NCBI RefSeq assembly: GCF_016545825.1
Contig: NC_052618.1
Coordinates: 32,310,196 to 32,374,195, forward strand
Direction of reading: 5' to 3'
DNA length: 64,000 nucleotides
DNA from: Eucalyptus grandis
Taxonomy: Eukaryota > Streptophyta > Magnoliopsida > Myrtales > Myrtaceae
In this document: positions 11,478 through 22,007 of the stretch, in pieces
Position numbering within the stretch: position 1 is the first letter of the stretch
Layout of the letters: each line of letters starts with the position of its first letter
Translations under genes and position numbers: made by a program
The notes under the pieces: generated by a model
Database searches by the model: none
What the model was told of the DNA's origin: nothing
What the model saw: only the letters and a program-made list of their open reading frames with translations

Positions 11478-11489
11478 TGGTATCGAGCC
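11478..11489 (+). other. Primer binding site, tRNA-iMet type
   Basis: TGGTATCGAGCC begins two bases after the LTR. The usual plant copia site is TGGTATCAGAGC; one A is missing here. It would pair with the 3' end of initiator methionine tRNA to prime minus-strand DNA. Confidence 0.8.
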
Positions 11490-11639
11490 CTAGTTCACGT
11501 TTTCCGATCAATTTGATGTTCTTTGATTGAGTTTTCGCAAAGAAACTTTCGGCCGTACGGATCGGGACAAAAATCCCGACACCCGAGCGCTTTTCGGCCA
11601 TTTTTCCGAGTTTTCGTAAGTCAAAATAAAATTTTGATT

Positions 11640-12098
11640 GCATAGGAAGAAGCGCGACGTCGAGACGAGTCCGGCGATGTGTCGAACGCCGCCGGGCGCC
11701 ACCGCACGCGCCCACATGCGCGGCCGGAAGGCGCTGCGCGTGGGCATGACGCGCCTGAAGCGCTGGCATTGGCTAGCGCGTGCGGTGCACGCGCCGGTCG
11801 GCGAACAAGCGCATGCACGCGCCGGGCGGGCGAATCGGGCACGCGCCGGTCCGGACCGACGCATGCCGACGCCACGTGATGACGCCACCGTGACGTCATC
11901 CAACGGCCGGTACCGCCCGGATGACGTCACCGATGACATCATCACCGACGCCGTTTTACGGTCACCGGCCGGCGACCCGACCCACCGGGACCAAGGCACG
12001 TGGCAAGCATGTGCGGATGACGTTTGCGTGACGTCATCCCCTGCACGCGCGCGGCACATGCGTCGGTCCGCGCGAGCGGTCCGACCGGTCCGACGACC
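11640..12098 (+). other. GC-rich untranslated leader of the copia element
   Basis: About 460 nt of very GC-rich, CpG-rich sequence lies between the primer binding site and gag, in strong contrast to the AT-rich rest of the element. Open frames on both strands here (for example 11638-12111 on +, 11508-12209 on -) are low-complexity and Arg/Ala-rich and do not resemble proteins. Three perfect TGACGTCA palindromes lie at 11891, 11922 and 12029. Confidence 0.7.
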
Positions 12099-12099
12099 G

Positions 12100-12170
12100 T
12101 TGACCCTCTGACCGTTGACCGTTGACCACGTTGACCTTTGACCGTTGACTTTGACCGTTGACCGTTGACC
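12100..12170 (+). promoter_or_regulatory. Cluster of nine W-box cores (TTGACC/T)
   Basis: TTGACC or TTGACT starts at 12100, 12115, 12122, 12131, 12138, 12145, 12151, 12158 and 12165, all on the plus strand with 7-15 nt spacing. TTGAC(C/T) is the core W-box bound by WRKY transcription factors. The array behaves like a short tandem repeat based on CGTTGAC. Its position in the leader, downstream of the promoter, makes enhancer activity possible but unproven. Confidence 0.6.
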
Positions 12171-12268
12171 TGAAAAAAAAATAAGGAAAAGAATGTGTTT
12201 CTTTTTCAATTAAGTCTATGTGGATTATAATGTGATCCCTTATTTGTTCTGCATTTGTTGCAGGAACA

Positions 12269-13775
12269 ATGCCCCTTGAGGTTGCGCACACCTATTCGCG
12301 CTACTGGATGAACAAAAGGATAGGCTTTCTAAGTTGATAGCCGAGTGATCGATCATCGATGGGAGAGAGGTGACTTAATTGATCATGTCCTTGAAGTCAA
12401 CGGGAAAATTCAACAGTCGTATGGAATGGTCGTCCTATGTCACAAGCCAGAGATGGTGCGATTTTTCATAAACACTCTTCCACCTGAATGGCAAGATGTG
12501 TTGAATCGCATATGGGATGTCAACGGAGGCTGCTTCCTATAAGAAAATTGTGATGGATTTTGTAAATGAATATTACTGTATTGTTTCTAGGGAAAAGATC
12601 AAGAAATTGAACAAAAGAGGATCTTTCCCAGTTCGTGTGCTGACTTTGTGTTAGTTGTATTGACTGATATATGTTAAGTATTATTTGTGGATATATTATG
12701 TAATGATTACTACCTAATTGTGTTAATTGAAAGCATTACTGTTTTTTTAATTGTATGTCAATTATCTGCTGCTTTCTGTTATTGCTGATTGCTGTGGGTA
12801 ATTAGTCAGGTAGTAATAGAAGTTTTTGTAACTTCATAGAATTTATTTGCATAAGACAATTATATTAATAATAATTTTGAGTTAGGATTTTGGAGGATGA
12901 TTGGAAACATAGTGACCTTTTGATTACGAAGCCTTACTCGAAATTATTCATTAATATGATGGGTCTATGCAAATAGGGATGCATAAATGATAGGCATTGA
13001 TTATTCATGCAAGTATGTCTGATGTGTTCAGATCGATAGTTTCAGCAACTAAGAATGTAATTGCTGATATGAACGGCTACAATTGTGAAATATTGAATAT
13101 GAAGATTCAATATGTGATGCAAAAGCAAGAAGCATTAGAAGCTCTTGACCATTTTATGGAAGATCTTGAGAATGCTGTACGCCACCTTGAGCTGGTAGAG
13201 GACCGCTTAACGGCATGTGAGCTGAGAATAGATATTTGAATGCTGGTTCTAGCTCATAAAGAGTTTTGAGCTCTAAGCGCAAGCGTATTGATTCGTTCAA
13301 TATGTGGGAATGCAAAGGATCAAGTCCTTATTGCAAGAGATCAAGAATTAACCAACACAAGAGAGGAAAACGTCCTCAAGTGAAGAAAATGTCAAGGGTG
13401 AAATGTTACAACTGTGACAAGAAGGGTCACTATGCTCGCGACTGTCGTGAGCCAAAGAATGTAAACACCTCTTGTACATTTGAGAACTTTGATTATGTGT
13501 CAAGTTCTAAATTATTGGCTGAATCCAATCCTTTGTGGACTGTAGATTCAGGAGCAACATACGATGTAGCGAAGGATAAAGGATCCTTCGTGGAATTCCG
13601 ACGATACCAATTGGAACTAAGTGGATCTGTATTGGAAAACAACTCTAGAGCTGAAGTTAAAAGGATTGGCACCTGCCAACTGAACATGTGTGGTGGACGC
13701 AACTTGTTCCTACATGATGTTCTAATTGCTCTGGAGATTCGTCGAAATCTAATTGTCTGTTTTGATGTTGGTTAA
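12269..13775 (+). pseudogene. Copia gag and protease remnants
   Basis: Gag is broken into short frames (12269-12330, 12345-12542, 12997-13239) and cut by an AT-rich non-coding stretch at about 12560-12990. The frame 13266-13775 holds a CCHC zinc knuckle (C-x2-C-x4-H-x4-C at residues 47-60, CYNCDKKGHYARDC), then the aspartic protease motif W-T-V-D-S-G-A (D94-S95-G96). Gag packages element RNA and the protease cleaves the polyprotein. Stops between the pieces make both non-functional in this copy. Confidence 0.85.
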
Positions 13776-13904
13776 GCTTGGTTTTAGTGTGAACTTCCGT
13801 AATAACAGTGTAGATTTGTATTTGGATACAAACTACTATGGTTGTGGTCACTTTCTAGATGGTTTTATTGTACTAAATGTTGACTGTGTGATGTCAATAT
13901 AAGT

Positions 13905-14620
13905 TATTCCCTTGTTTCACGTCTCCTACTTCATATGATAATGATGTGAATGTGTGGCATGCTAGACTTGGTCATATTGGCCAACAACATATGAATAGAC
14001 TAGCCAAAGAGGGCTTGTTGGGCAATATTGAATAAGTCGATTTGTCCATATGTAAACATTGCCTAGAAGGGAAAACGACAAGGAAACCATTTGGAAAAGG
14101 TAAAAGAGCTAACGTTCCTTTGCATTTAATCCATTATGACGTTTGTGGTTCAATGAATGTGAGAGGAAGGCATGGGACTGTTTACTTCATCACTTTTAAT
14201 AGATGATTATACTCGATTCGGATGTGTCTATTTGATTTCTCATGAATCAAGCATAAGTTGTTTCGAAGGTTTATGAACCTAACAGAAAATCAATTAGACA
14301 AGAAAATAAAGGTATTTAGATCCGATCGATGTTGAGAATATTTATCTGATAAGTTCAGAAAATAATGTGATGAAAAGGAATAGAAATATAGTTGTCTATT
14401 CCATATACTCCTCAACAAAATGGTATTGCGGAGAGAAGAAACAACCCTACCGGAAATGGTTAGGTCCATGATGGTGTATGCTAACTTACATATCACTTCT
14501 TGAGTGATGCGTTGTTAACTCGCTACCTAAATACTTAACCGGATGCCTTCAAATCAGTTAGTTCCACTCCATATGAGTTATGGATAGGTAGAAACCGGAC
14601 TTAAGCTTACTTAAGCCATG
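13905..14620 (+). pseudogene. Copia integrase remnant
   Basis: Reading across several frames gives the GAG-pre-integrase zinc-binding sequence W-H-A-R-L-G-H with a downstream C-K-H-C, then the start of the catalytic core (Y-D-V-C-G-S-M-N-V then Y-F-I-T-F). Stops at about 14030, 14200 and 14300 and missing pieces break it. The order protease-integrase-RT identifies the element as Ty1/copia. Confidence 0.8.
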
Positions 14621-14793
14621 GGGTTATGCTGCCTATACTCATATGTCCTCTCACTAGTTTGGGAAATTGAGTCCCAGATAAAAGTAGAGTATTTTAATGA
14701 GATACTCCGAACACTCGAAAGGGTATGTGTTCATAGGTGAGCAGGAAAGTGGGAGAATAACTGAATTTTGAATCACGGGATGTCACATTCTTA

Positions 14794-15027
14794 GTGGATG
14801 AATTTCCTAAGAAGGGCGAAATAGGGGAAGATTACTTCCTATTTGAAACCTTGGATCAAGATAATGATATTAATGGAGTTCATCCAAGTGGGAGTAATAT
14901 GAGAAGTGATGAATTGAATTCAACTCATTCTCAATTACAATCACATGATGAGATGATATCGTCATTATCTAATCCGAGTGGGAGCATAATGGGGAATGAT
15001 GTGCTAAGTGTACAATCTCCCATATAG
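14794..15027 (+). pseudogene. Integrase/RT linker fragment of the copia polyprotein
   Basis: A 77-codon frame, Ser/Asp/Asn-rich (repeats of N-P-S-G-S and H-P-S-G-S), lies where copia polyproteins have a variable acidic linker between integrase and reverse transcriptase. It begins after stops and is closed by TAG at 15025. Confidence 0.55.
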
Positions 15028-15084
15028 CGAACAAGTCGCCAAAGTATTCCCCATTGACGTTTTGACGTTGAAGGGGAAACTTTT

Positions 15085-16122
15085 ATGATTGCTCCGCAAG
15101 ATGAGGATGAGTCGAGAAATATTAATGAGGCTCTTAACTGTCCTAGTAAGGAAAAATGGATTTATGCAATGAAAGAGGAGATGGAGTCAATGAAGTTAAA
15201 CCAAGTCTGGGAATTGATTGATCTTCCAAAAGAACACAGAGCTATTGGGAACAAGTGGGTTCTCAAAATAAAGCGAAAGGCTGATGGCTCGATTGAAAGG
15301 CATAAGGCTTGCCTTGTGGTGAAGGGGTACAATCAACAGGAAGGAATTGATTATGAAGATACGTTTTCTCCTGTAGTGAGATTTACCTCGATTCGCATTA
15401 TTCTGGCAATAATGGATAGTCTGGATCTTGAATTACATCAAATGAATGTAAAGACTGCTTTCCTCAATGGAGAATTAGAGGAAGAAATATATATGGAACA
15501 GCCTGCTGGTTTCATAGTAAAAGGCCAAGAAGAAAAAGTATATCGACTTTTGAGGTCGATATATGGTCTTAAGCAATCATCAAGACAATGGTATATACGT
15601 TTTCATAATGCCATAATGGCATATGATTTTATAATGATTGATGAGGATCATTGTGTATATATCAAAAGATCCAAGGATCAATTTGTGATCATATCATTAT
15701 ATGTTGATGATATACTAATTGCTGGAAGTAATATGGAGTTTGTTAAGACTGTCAAGAGTTGGTTGTCTTCCAACTTTGAGATGAAGGATATGGGTGAGGC
15801 TGCATACATTCTTGGAGTTAAGATTTCAAGAGATCGTTCGAAGAGATCGTTGTCTATTTTGCAAGAAACCTATATAAATAAGGTTCTTGAACGATTTCGT
15901 ATGCAAGACTGTAAACCTATAGACACTCCTATTGCAAAAGGTGAAGGATTGAGCCATAAACTGTGTCCAAGGACTCCACAAGAGAATGAACAAATTAAAC
16001 ATGTTCCTTATGCTAGTGCTGTTGGAAGCTTTATGTATGCTATGATGTGTACAAGACCTGACATATGTTTTGTAGTTGGAATGGTGAGTAGTTACCAATC
16101 CAATCCAGGTCAAGCACATTGA
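15085..16122 (+). pseudogene. Copia reverse transcriptase (open frame of 345 codons)
   Basis: This is the longest open part of the element and covers most of the copia RT (RVT_2). Motifs in order are KWIYAMKEEMESM, NKWVLKIKRKADGS, ACLVVKGYNQQEGIDYEDTF (residues about 73-92), SPVVRF, MNVKTAFLNGELEEEIYM, YGLKQSSRQWY, and the catalytic YVDD at residues 206-209 (15700-15711). The frame ends in TGA at 16120 inside the region just before RNase H. RT itself may be catalytically complete, but the polyprotein context is lost, so I class it as a pseudogene. Confidence 0.9.
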
Positions 16123-16672
16123 TAAGCCGTTAAGAGAATACTGAGGTATCTAAAGGGAACTGTTGATTATATGCTGAGTCATTGAGGAAAGGATCTGCGA
16201 CTCTAAAGCTATTATGATGCTGATTGAGAAGGAGATTTAGATGAAAGAAAATCTATCTCTAGGCTTATTTTCTTGCCGAATAATGGCACCATATGTTGGA
16301 GCAGTAAGAAACAAAAGTGTATAACCTTGTCCACGATGGAAACTGAGTTCGTGGCATTATCAGCAGCAGTATAAGAAGATGTTTGGCTTAAGAGATTATT
16401 GGATCATTTAGGTGTTATTGAAAGTGCTGCAGATTTGTTATTAGTTAACTATGATAATCAAGCAGCAAAAGTGTACACCAATAATCCAAAATATCATGGC
16501 AAAACCAAACATATAGATACCAAGTATAACTTTGTCAAGGATATGGTTGCACGAAAGAATGTGAACTTAGAGTACATACTACGCAAAGAATGGTAGCAGA
16601 TCCTATAACAAAGCCAATACCTAGAGATGTGTTTTGTGGCCATGTGAAATCTCTAGGATTGCGTAGAGGATG
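16123..16672 (+). pseudogene. Copia RNase H remnant
   Basis: Across frames one reads pieces such as W-S-K-K-Q-K, T-M-E-T-E-F and L-S-A-A, then an open piece at 16399-16596 with NYDNQAAKVYTNNPKYHGKT and KHIDTKY, typical of the C-terminal copia RNase H. Several stops interrupt it. Confidence 0.85.
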
Positions 16673-17751
16673 ATGTACTGAATATTGTAATTTCCCTAAG
16701 GGTTCACATTTGATGAATTTGTGTTTTCATCATTAATGCCTATGAATCTTTGTTTGATCTTTATGCATCTTAATGCTTAGTGCATTACATTTAGTTGAGA
16801 AAGTATGTTGGACAGATATAAGATTGGCCCACTTACGCGGGTAATCGCCTCTATTTACTGTGTGATAAATAGAGATGAGACTGTTTTTAAACTTATTATC
16901 TAGGTGATAATCGACAGCTTAAGCTTAAAACACGTATGTCGCCTTAACTAAGTGTTAAGATGAGGACATTATACTTACTATGTTCGAAAGTAAAATACCC
17001 CACATATTTTACTTTATCTGTCTATGATGCCAGATGTGAGTTCTGATGAATTTTGTGATTGAGTAGATGCGTGAACTCAAGTTAGACATTGGGTATGTTT
17101 GAACTATCATCTGTACGGTATTGAAAGTGTAGACATACGTTCCATGGGAAAGGAGTCAATACCATAATACGTATTTCATACTATGTATGCATGAGACGAC
17201 CAATAAGAGTGGCAAAAGTTTGATCTCAACTTTTTATGTCGTGAGACTCTTGAGGAAAAGAGTTCCTCAATTTTAGTCCCCTCATGACTCTTACTTATTC
17301 TCAAGATTTCTATTTAGTGTTTGCTATCTTAGGATGTTGCCAATGGTCATGAGTTTGATTCGATCTAATGGGTCATTTCTAGAAAAGCAAGCTGAACTGA
17401 AATTGAGAGTTTGAAGGAAAGAGGAAGACCGATTTTGGAGAATCACATTGTAGTTTTGTATTCACCGGTTAACCAATTATGACTGTCTTTGTGATCATCA
17501 TAATTGTGAATACAATATATATATCATTGTTTGAAAGAGATCAAGAGAGATATAAATGTGATCGATCGATCTAGGGTACTGCATACTAAATCTACTCAGA
17601 GTGTGATGCCCATTATGAGCTGCTATATATTCCTAACAGATGTATGGCAATGAGCTCTCAAAGTATGCTGGTCGCACGGATTATTCACCGGTATGAATGT
17701 TGAAGAGAGGTAAAGAGAATTCTGTTCGGCCCACCATGTGCGAGTGGGAGA
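16673..17751 (+). other. Copia 3' untranslated region
   Basis: About 1.1 kb without coding potential lies between RNase H and the 3' LTR. A purine-rich run GAGTGGGAGA directly before the LTR (17742-17751) is the probable polypurine tract for plus-strand priming. Confidence 0.65.
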
Positions 17752-18171
17752 TGATGGATTTATGAGATGGGCTTAAGGCCCATCTGCCCATGCTGGGCCC
17801 AAAAGGCCTGGCCCACGGGAATAGGGCCCGTGGAGGGGGAAGGTATAAAAGGGAGGAGAGAGAGAGAGAAGACAACGTAGTTTTGGATGAACGTACGTCT
17901 TCTTCTCTCCAATGCTCTCTCCCCCCTTAAGATATAACAATAAGCAAACGGACACTGTATTCCCTTCAAGGCGTCATCGAATCGAACCAGGGCCAGTTTT
18001 TCTTCCTCGATCTTCAGCGTTGGTGTCTAATCTGTGGCTAACAAGGTACGCTCGACTCCGTGGTGTGCTTTACGATCGGTGATACGTGTTTTCCCGGCTT
18101 CGTCTTCTGCATTGATTTAGGGGTTCGATTTAGTGTCGAATCCGGTTTTCGGGGATCAGTCAATCCCAACA
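17752..18171 (+). repeat. 3' LTR of the copia element
   Basis: 420 bp, same boundaries as the 5' LTR. By hand I see about 15 differences, including a short cluster of changes near 17935-17955 and small G-run length changes. It ends ...CAATCCCAACA and is followed by the TATTC target duplication at 18172-18176. Confidence 0.95.
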
Positions 18172-18509
18172 TATTCCCTAAAGGAGAAAACTGTAATTTC
18201 ATTTTCCGTATATTCCATAGGACAATTCATATTTTGAGAAATAGCAGGACTTACCGCCTCATTTATCATGTCAAATCTTGAACCACTGCCTATTCAGATA
18301 TAGCTTCTCAAGTTCCATATGGAATGAATTTTCTTCAGCATTAGAAAGTTTGATTCGGAGGAATCCTGGTAACAAATGATACCGACCAAAATTGTACTAT
18401 GGGATCAATTTATGTGGAACCTTCGAGGTCCATATTGGATACCTCCATTAGATTTATAAACCGCCCACTCCCTCAGTCAAAACAGATGCAAAATTAAGAC
18501 AACCCGAAC

Positions 18510-18634
18510 CTAGGGACGCCCGTGACTCTCCAAGCATCTATAAAACCCCTTTGTCTTTGGAAGCGGAACATCTTTTAGGGTTGGTAGGCCATTTTCAGGA
18601 GCATATTTTTTTACTTCAAAGACACTTCTACTCA
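18510..18634 (-). pseudogene. LPAT4/5-like pseudogene, internal exon (copy A)
   Basis: Minus-strand exon bounded by CTGCAG (acceptor) and CCTAG|GTTC (donor). It reads VFEVKKYAPENGLPTLKDVP then LPKTKGFYRCLEE, matching the part of plant LPAT4/5 that follows the EGT substrate motif (consensus KYAAENGLPIL..VLLPKTKGF..CLEEL). Copy A has lost one nucleotide relative to copy B (GACTCTCC against GACTCCTCC), which adds a frameshift. The next exon in the gene is at 10378-10832, across the copia element. Confidence 0.8.
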
Positions 18635-18779
18635 CTGCAGTTCACATTTTAAGCTCAATCTACCAGGCATATAGGGATAGAGAAAAACAGAATGATCATA
18701 TATCAGAAGGTAGAATGTAAGATCCATTAACCAGATGAATAACAAGGCATCTTGTCAATATTTGTTGTGAGGTACTCAC

Positions 18780-20320
18780 AATGCACATATGGTCCTAATG
18801 AGCTATATCATTTCATTTCAGGAGTGCCTGATAACAAGTAACGTTTTAGGAGTACTGAATTTGGAACAGAATTATTGGGATTTTTAATGTCACCTCATTT
18901 TTAATCTTCTCAGATACGAGATCTTTATCACAGGCCAGAAAAGGGAACAAATCCTTTAATTATCTCTTCAAGTACAATCAAAATAATTCATGAATACATG
19001 AATATGTTGTTTACATGACTCAACTAAAAGGTTATACTGTTAAGGGGTATATTGATCAGCTCACTTACCAGGCTCGGTGGAATAATGCGGAGAGTATTGG
19101 TAACAGAGGAAATTATGGACTGATTTGGCGGCCAATCTAATTGTCTCATAGCCTATCAAGTTGTTTTGAGCACAATCATTTGGGTGATAACATACAAAAC
19201 CAGGAGAGTTGGGACCTCCTTCATACATGGACCAGAATTCAGAAAACATCTCGAAGTTACTCTTCTTTTGCTGGATAAAAGATACACTACTATGGGGGCA
19301 CCAAGGGGGCTGCAAACCTATATTAAACGTAAACTCATATAACCAAAAAAGAGCTTGCTTACAGGTTAAACCATCAACGACGTCAATCCAAGCATTTGCT
19401 TGCACAAGTTTCCACTATACCAAAAAAATGTGACATCTTTCAGCAATCCTCAATAATCACCAGAACAGGCATCTTCATTCCTTGTGCTCTCTTCTTAGGT
19501 TCTTTCCAAATCAACCAAGAACCAGGGGGGCCCTGCAATTCGATAGTTCATGCTCATTGGATCCTCCGATCATGTATCCCAAGTTAGCCTGATGAAAGCA
19601 TAAGAGGCCACCCAAAACAGTCAGTCCAGGAACAACGAAGGAGAATATGATTCGCCATCTCTGCCTCCGGACTCAGAAGGAAGTGCCTATCGGCCCACAC
19701 TTTGCCTCTAATGCAAATTTATTAAGGAGGGAATATGTTCCAAGTTGCTTTTCCAAGCAACAAAAATAAACACATAAGTAGTCGTTGTTTTCACATTCAA
19801 ACTCTCCTCGGAAACACGTCTCTGGCTTCATGAACTTTCTATACTAACAAACTGCAATGAAATTTCACGGAAAAATTTCCACGTTTACAACTATTCAAAC
19901 ACGAAGAATCAGCAGAATTGAGAGAATTCTTTTGAATTATACAGCAAATCAGAAAACATTAGCAAAAGTTTCAAGTTCCAGGTTGTGGATTTGTCCCGAA
20001 AAATCAACTTCCCAAGTGATTCTCCCATCAGTGGACCGGTACCATTCCAACACAAGGGCCTCCTTGTTCCTTGGCACAGTAAAGGTTCAGGAAACGATCT
20101 CGGAGAGGGGTATACCTACGCATGTCAAACCATTAACGTGCCTTCCCACTTTTGGAGATGCATGAAGAAGAAAGTCACTTCACCTGTCTCTAATCTGCCT
20201 AGAGATACTTACACCATAAGTGGCTCTTCTATTTCCAGAAATTCATCCAATTTCTCCAAAGCAACTTTTTATTTGTTACAAGTACAATTGTTTTCTTCCG
20301 TGGGAACTTTTTGAATTCTA
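18780..20320 (-). pseudogene. Decayed minus-strand gene, family not recognised (copy A)
   Basis: Several exon-like pieces on the minus strand are shared with copy B. They include LEKLDEFLEIEEPLM before a donor GTAAGTATC (about 20210-20265), FTVPRNKEALVLEWYRSTDG followed by RITWEVDFSGQ (about 19995-20085), a hydrophobic segment IIFSFVVPGLTVLGGLLCF (about 19600-19660), and GSWLIWKEPKKRAQG after an AG acceptor (about 19480-19530). A 114-codon open frame at 19061-19405 ends at a GTAAGTGAG donor. An in-frame TGA precedes FTVPRN in both copies. I do not recognise the family. A membrane protein with intron-exon structure is the most that can be said. Confidence 0.4.
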
Positions 20321-20339
20321 TCCCCAACTAAAGAAATTT

Positions 20340-20720
20340 CAGGGGATAAGTCCAATGTAGTGTTTGTCTAACTTTTTGAATACCGTAAGTTGCACCCTTA
20401 AGGGTGCGCACGTGCTGCGCCTTCCCAAATCGAGACATAGATTTGGAGTTTTTTTAATAGAGAATATGGGTATGAATTTCAAAGAAGAGGATATGTGCTC
20501 ATAAATATAGAAGATTTGTGAGGTAACCGTGCGAAGATTTTGAAATTTAGTCATTAATTTTGTATAACATTTTACTTATTCTGTAATGAAATGAAATTTT
20601 GGTCATGTGAAAATTTGATTTGAAAGTTGGCTTTAATATAATGTACATACTGGTCTAATCTAAAGAAAAAAGATCAAGTAATTATACTAATGAACAAAAA
20701 TGAGCCCATTATCAATTGGG
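20340..20720. other. Non-coding spacer
   Basis: No gene or element recognised. It carries the pair GTTGCACCCTTAAGGGTGCGCAC (a short inverted repeat around CTTAAG at about 20391-20412), which is weakened in copy B (CACCATTAAGGGCGCG). Confidence 0.4.
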
Positions 20721-21368
20721 GAAAAGTACCAAAAAAGTTCTAAACCTATTACAATGGTATTAATTCAATCGTAAATCTTTGAATTGGACCAATTCAATCC
20801 TAAATATTTTCACATTGGTACTAATTCAGTCGATCCGACCAATTTTGGTCGATCGATATTGACGTGGACACCGGTTGTTTGCCCAATGCTAACGTGACAA
20901 TTTTTGAATATTTTTTTTTAAAATTTTGTTATTAATTTCTTTTTCTTTTTCTTTTTCTTTTTCTTGTTTCTTTCTTTTTGTTCTTTCTTCCTCCATGGAA
21001 TTTGCCCATAGTGGTCGGCAAGGCTCTGGCGAGGGCTGTGAAGCCTTTACTAGTGGCCAGTGAGGGTTGCGGCCCTCGCCTAGGGCCGTGGGCGAGGTGG
21101 CTTCACCCAGATTTGGGTGAGGCCAACCTCACCCTGGCCTTGCCTAGTGGCGACGAGCCTGATGAAGCCTCATTGGCCAATGCAAGGAAAGTCCATAGGG
21201 GAAAAAGAGAAAAAAGAAAAGGAAAAGAAAAGATAAAGAAAAAAAATTCAAAAAAAAAAAACACGGCAACTCCGGCCGATTAGACGAAGTGAATTTGTAA
21301 CAACGTAAAAAGGTTTAAGATTGAATTGATATTAATATAATAGGTTTATGACTTTTTTAGTACTTTTC
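20721..21368. mobile_element. Non-autonomous TIR element with GC-rich core (copy A)
   Basis: The left end reads GAAAAGTACCAAAAAAGT..TAAACCTATTA and the right end is its complement with few changes (...TAATAGGTTTATGACTTTTTTAGTACTTTTC). The inverted ends of about 50 nt continue through ATTAATTCAATC. No transposase is encoded. The interior holds a pyrimidine-rich tract (20930-20990) and a GC-rich core with GGCGAGG/CCTCGCC motifs (about 21010-21190). The 101-codon frame over this core is compositional. Target duplication is unclear. Its copy in the duplication is 58745-59413. Confidence 0.65.
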
Positions 21369-22007
21369 TTGAATAATAGAGATACTCTTACTCGACGGAC
21401 TAAAATGGCCACCGTCAATTTTTTCTTATCCTATGTGATAGCCGACATGGCAAACAGTGCTTATGCTGACATGGCATTTTGTATTAGTGAATTTCAAAAA
21501 TTATCATCAAGGGTTCTAAATTCAAAATAAAATATCTTTTGTTCACGAATAAAAGGAATAAAAAGAGCATTGAAGGGGAAGGTGTTGTGGCTGGCATTGG
21601 TCGCCGATGCCATCATCGCATTTGGCATTGACCATAGCAAAAGCGAGCACACTTGGAGCGCTTGTTGACTCTAGTGGCCGGCATCGTCGTCGGTTGTCTG
21701 CAGAGGTTGGAGGAGAGACGTGGTGGTGGAGGAGGGAGGTTGAGTTAGAACTCTATGTTCAGACGGTGAGTCGACGAGAGAGGCGGCGGAGTAGGTGTAC
21801 CAGGTTGGACGCAAGAAATGAATCGTGAGAAGGTAGCCTCCAACAAAAGGAGCTTCGATTTGATTGAAAAAATCCTTCTGCGACAGCCTTAGAGAGCATA
21901 TTGTAATCAATGGTCTATAATCATTATATAAAATATAAAGTTCTAAGTTTAAATCGAAATCACATACCCGGTCTAACTAATCGCAGTCTTTGAACCAATC
22001 AATACAC
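21369..22007. other. Right end of duplication copy A, no gene recognised
   Basis: Contains a GC-richer patch (21580-21830) with short frames on both strands that are equally present in copy B (59630-59880). They lack recognisable motifs. Homology to copy B stops after position 22007. Confidence 0.5.

Larger units (their letters stand above)
11059..18171 (+). mobile_element. Ty1/copia LTR retrotransposon, degenerate
   Basis: A 7,113-bp element has LTRs of 418 and 420 bp (TG...CA ends), a 5-bp target duplication, a tRNA-iMet-type primer binding site, and domains in the order gag zinc knuckle, protease, integrase, reverse transcriptase, RNase H. Integrase before RT defines Ty1/copia. Gag, integrase and RNase H carry stops and frameshifts, so the copy cannot work alone. 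By hand the two LTRs differ at about 15 places in 420 bp (about 96% identity), so the insertion is not very recent. It inserted into an LPAT-like pseudogene of copy A after the segmental duplication. Confidence 0.95.
303..22007. repeat. Segmental duplication, copy A (interrupted by a copia element)
   Basis: This block recurs in the same orientation at 30744-60053. Without the copia element and its target duplication it is about 14.59 kb, against about 14.61 kb for copy B without its own insertion. Homology starts at AAATTACTTCC (303 and 30744) and stops after CCAATCAATACAC (22007 and 60053), beyond which the flanks are unrelated. Gene order and orientation are fully collinear. Eye comparison gives about 94-96% identity in the left third, near identity from about 7.5 to 20.3 kb, and about 96-97% at the right end. 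Confidence 0.95.

Noticed and set aside
11508..12209. A 233-codon minus-strand frame in the copia leader
   Set aside because: It is low-complexity and follows from GC-rich and GTTGACC-repeat composition. It runs through the LTR-leader region and shows no domain.
20978..21283. 101-codon frame with Pro/Leu/Ala-rich N-terminus and Lys-rich tail
   Set aside because: It lies in the GC core and A-rich arm of a TIR element and is frameshifted in the second copy, so it is compositional.
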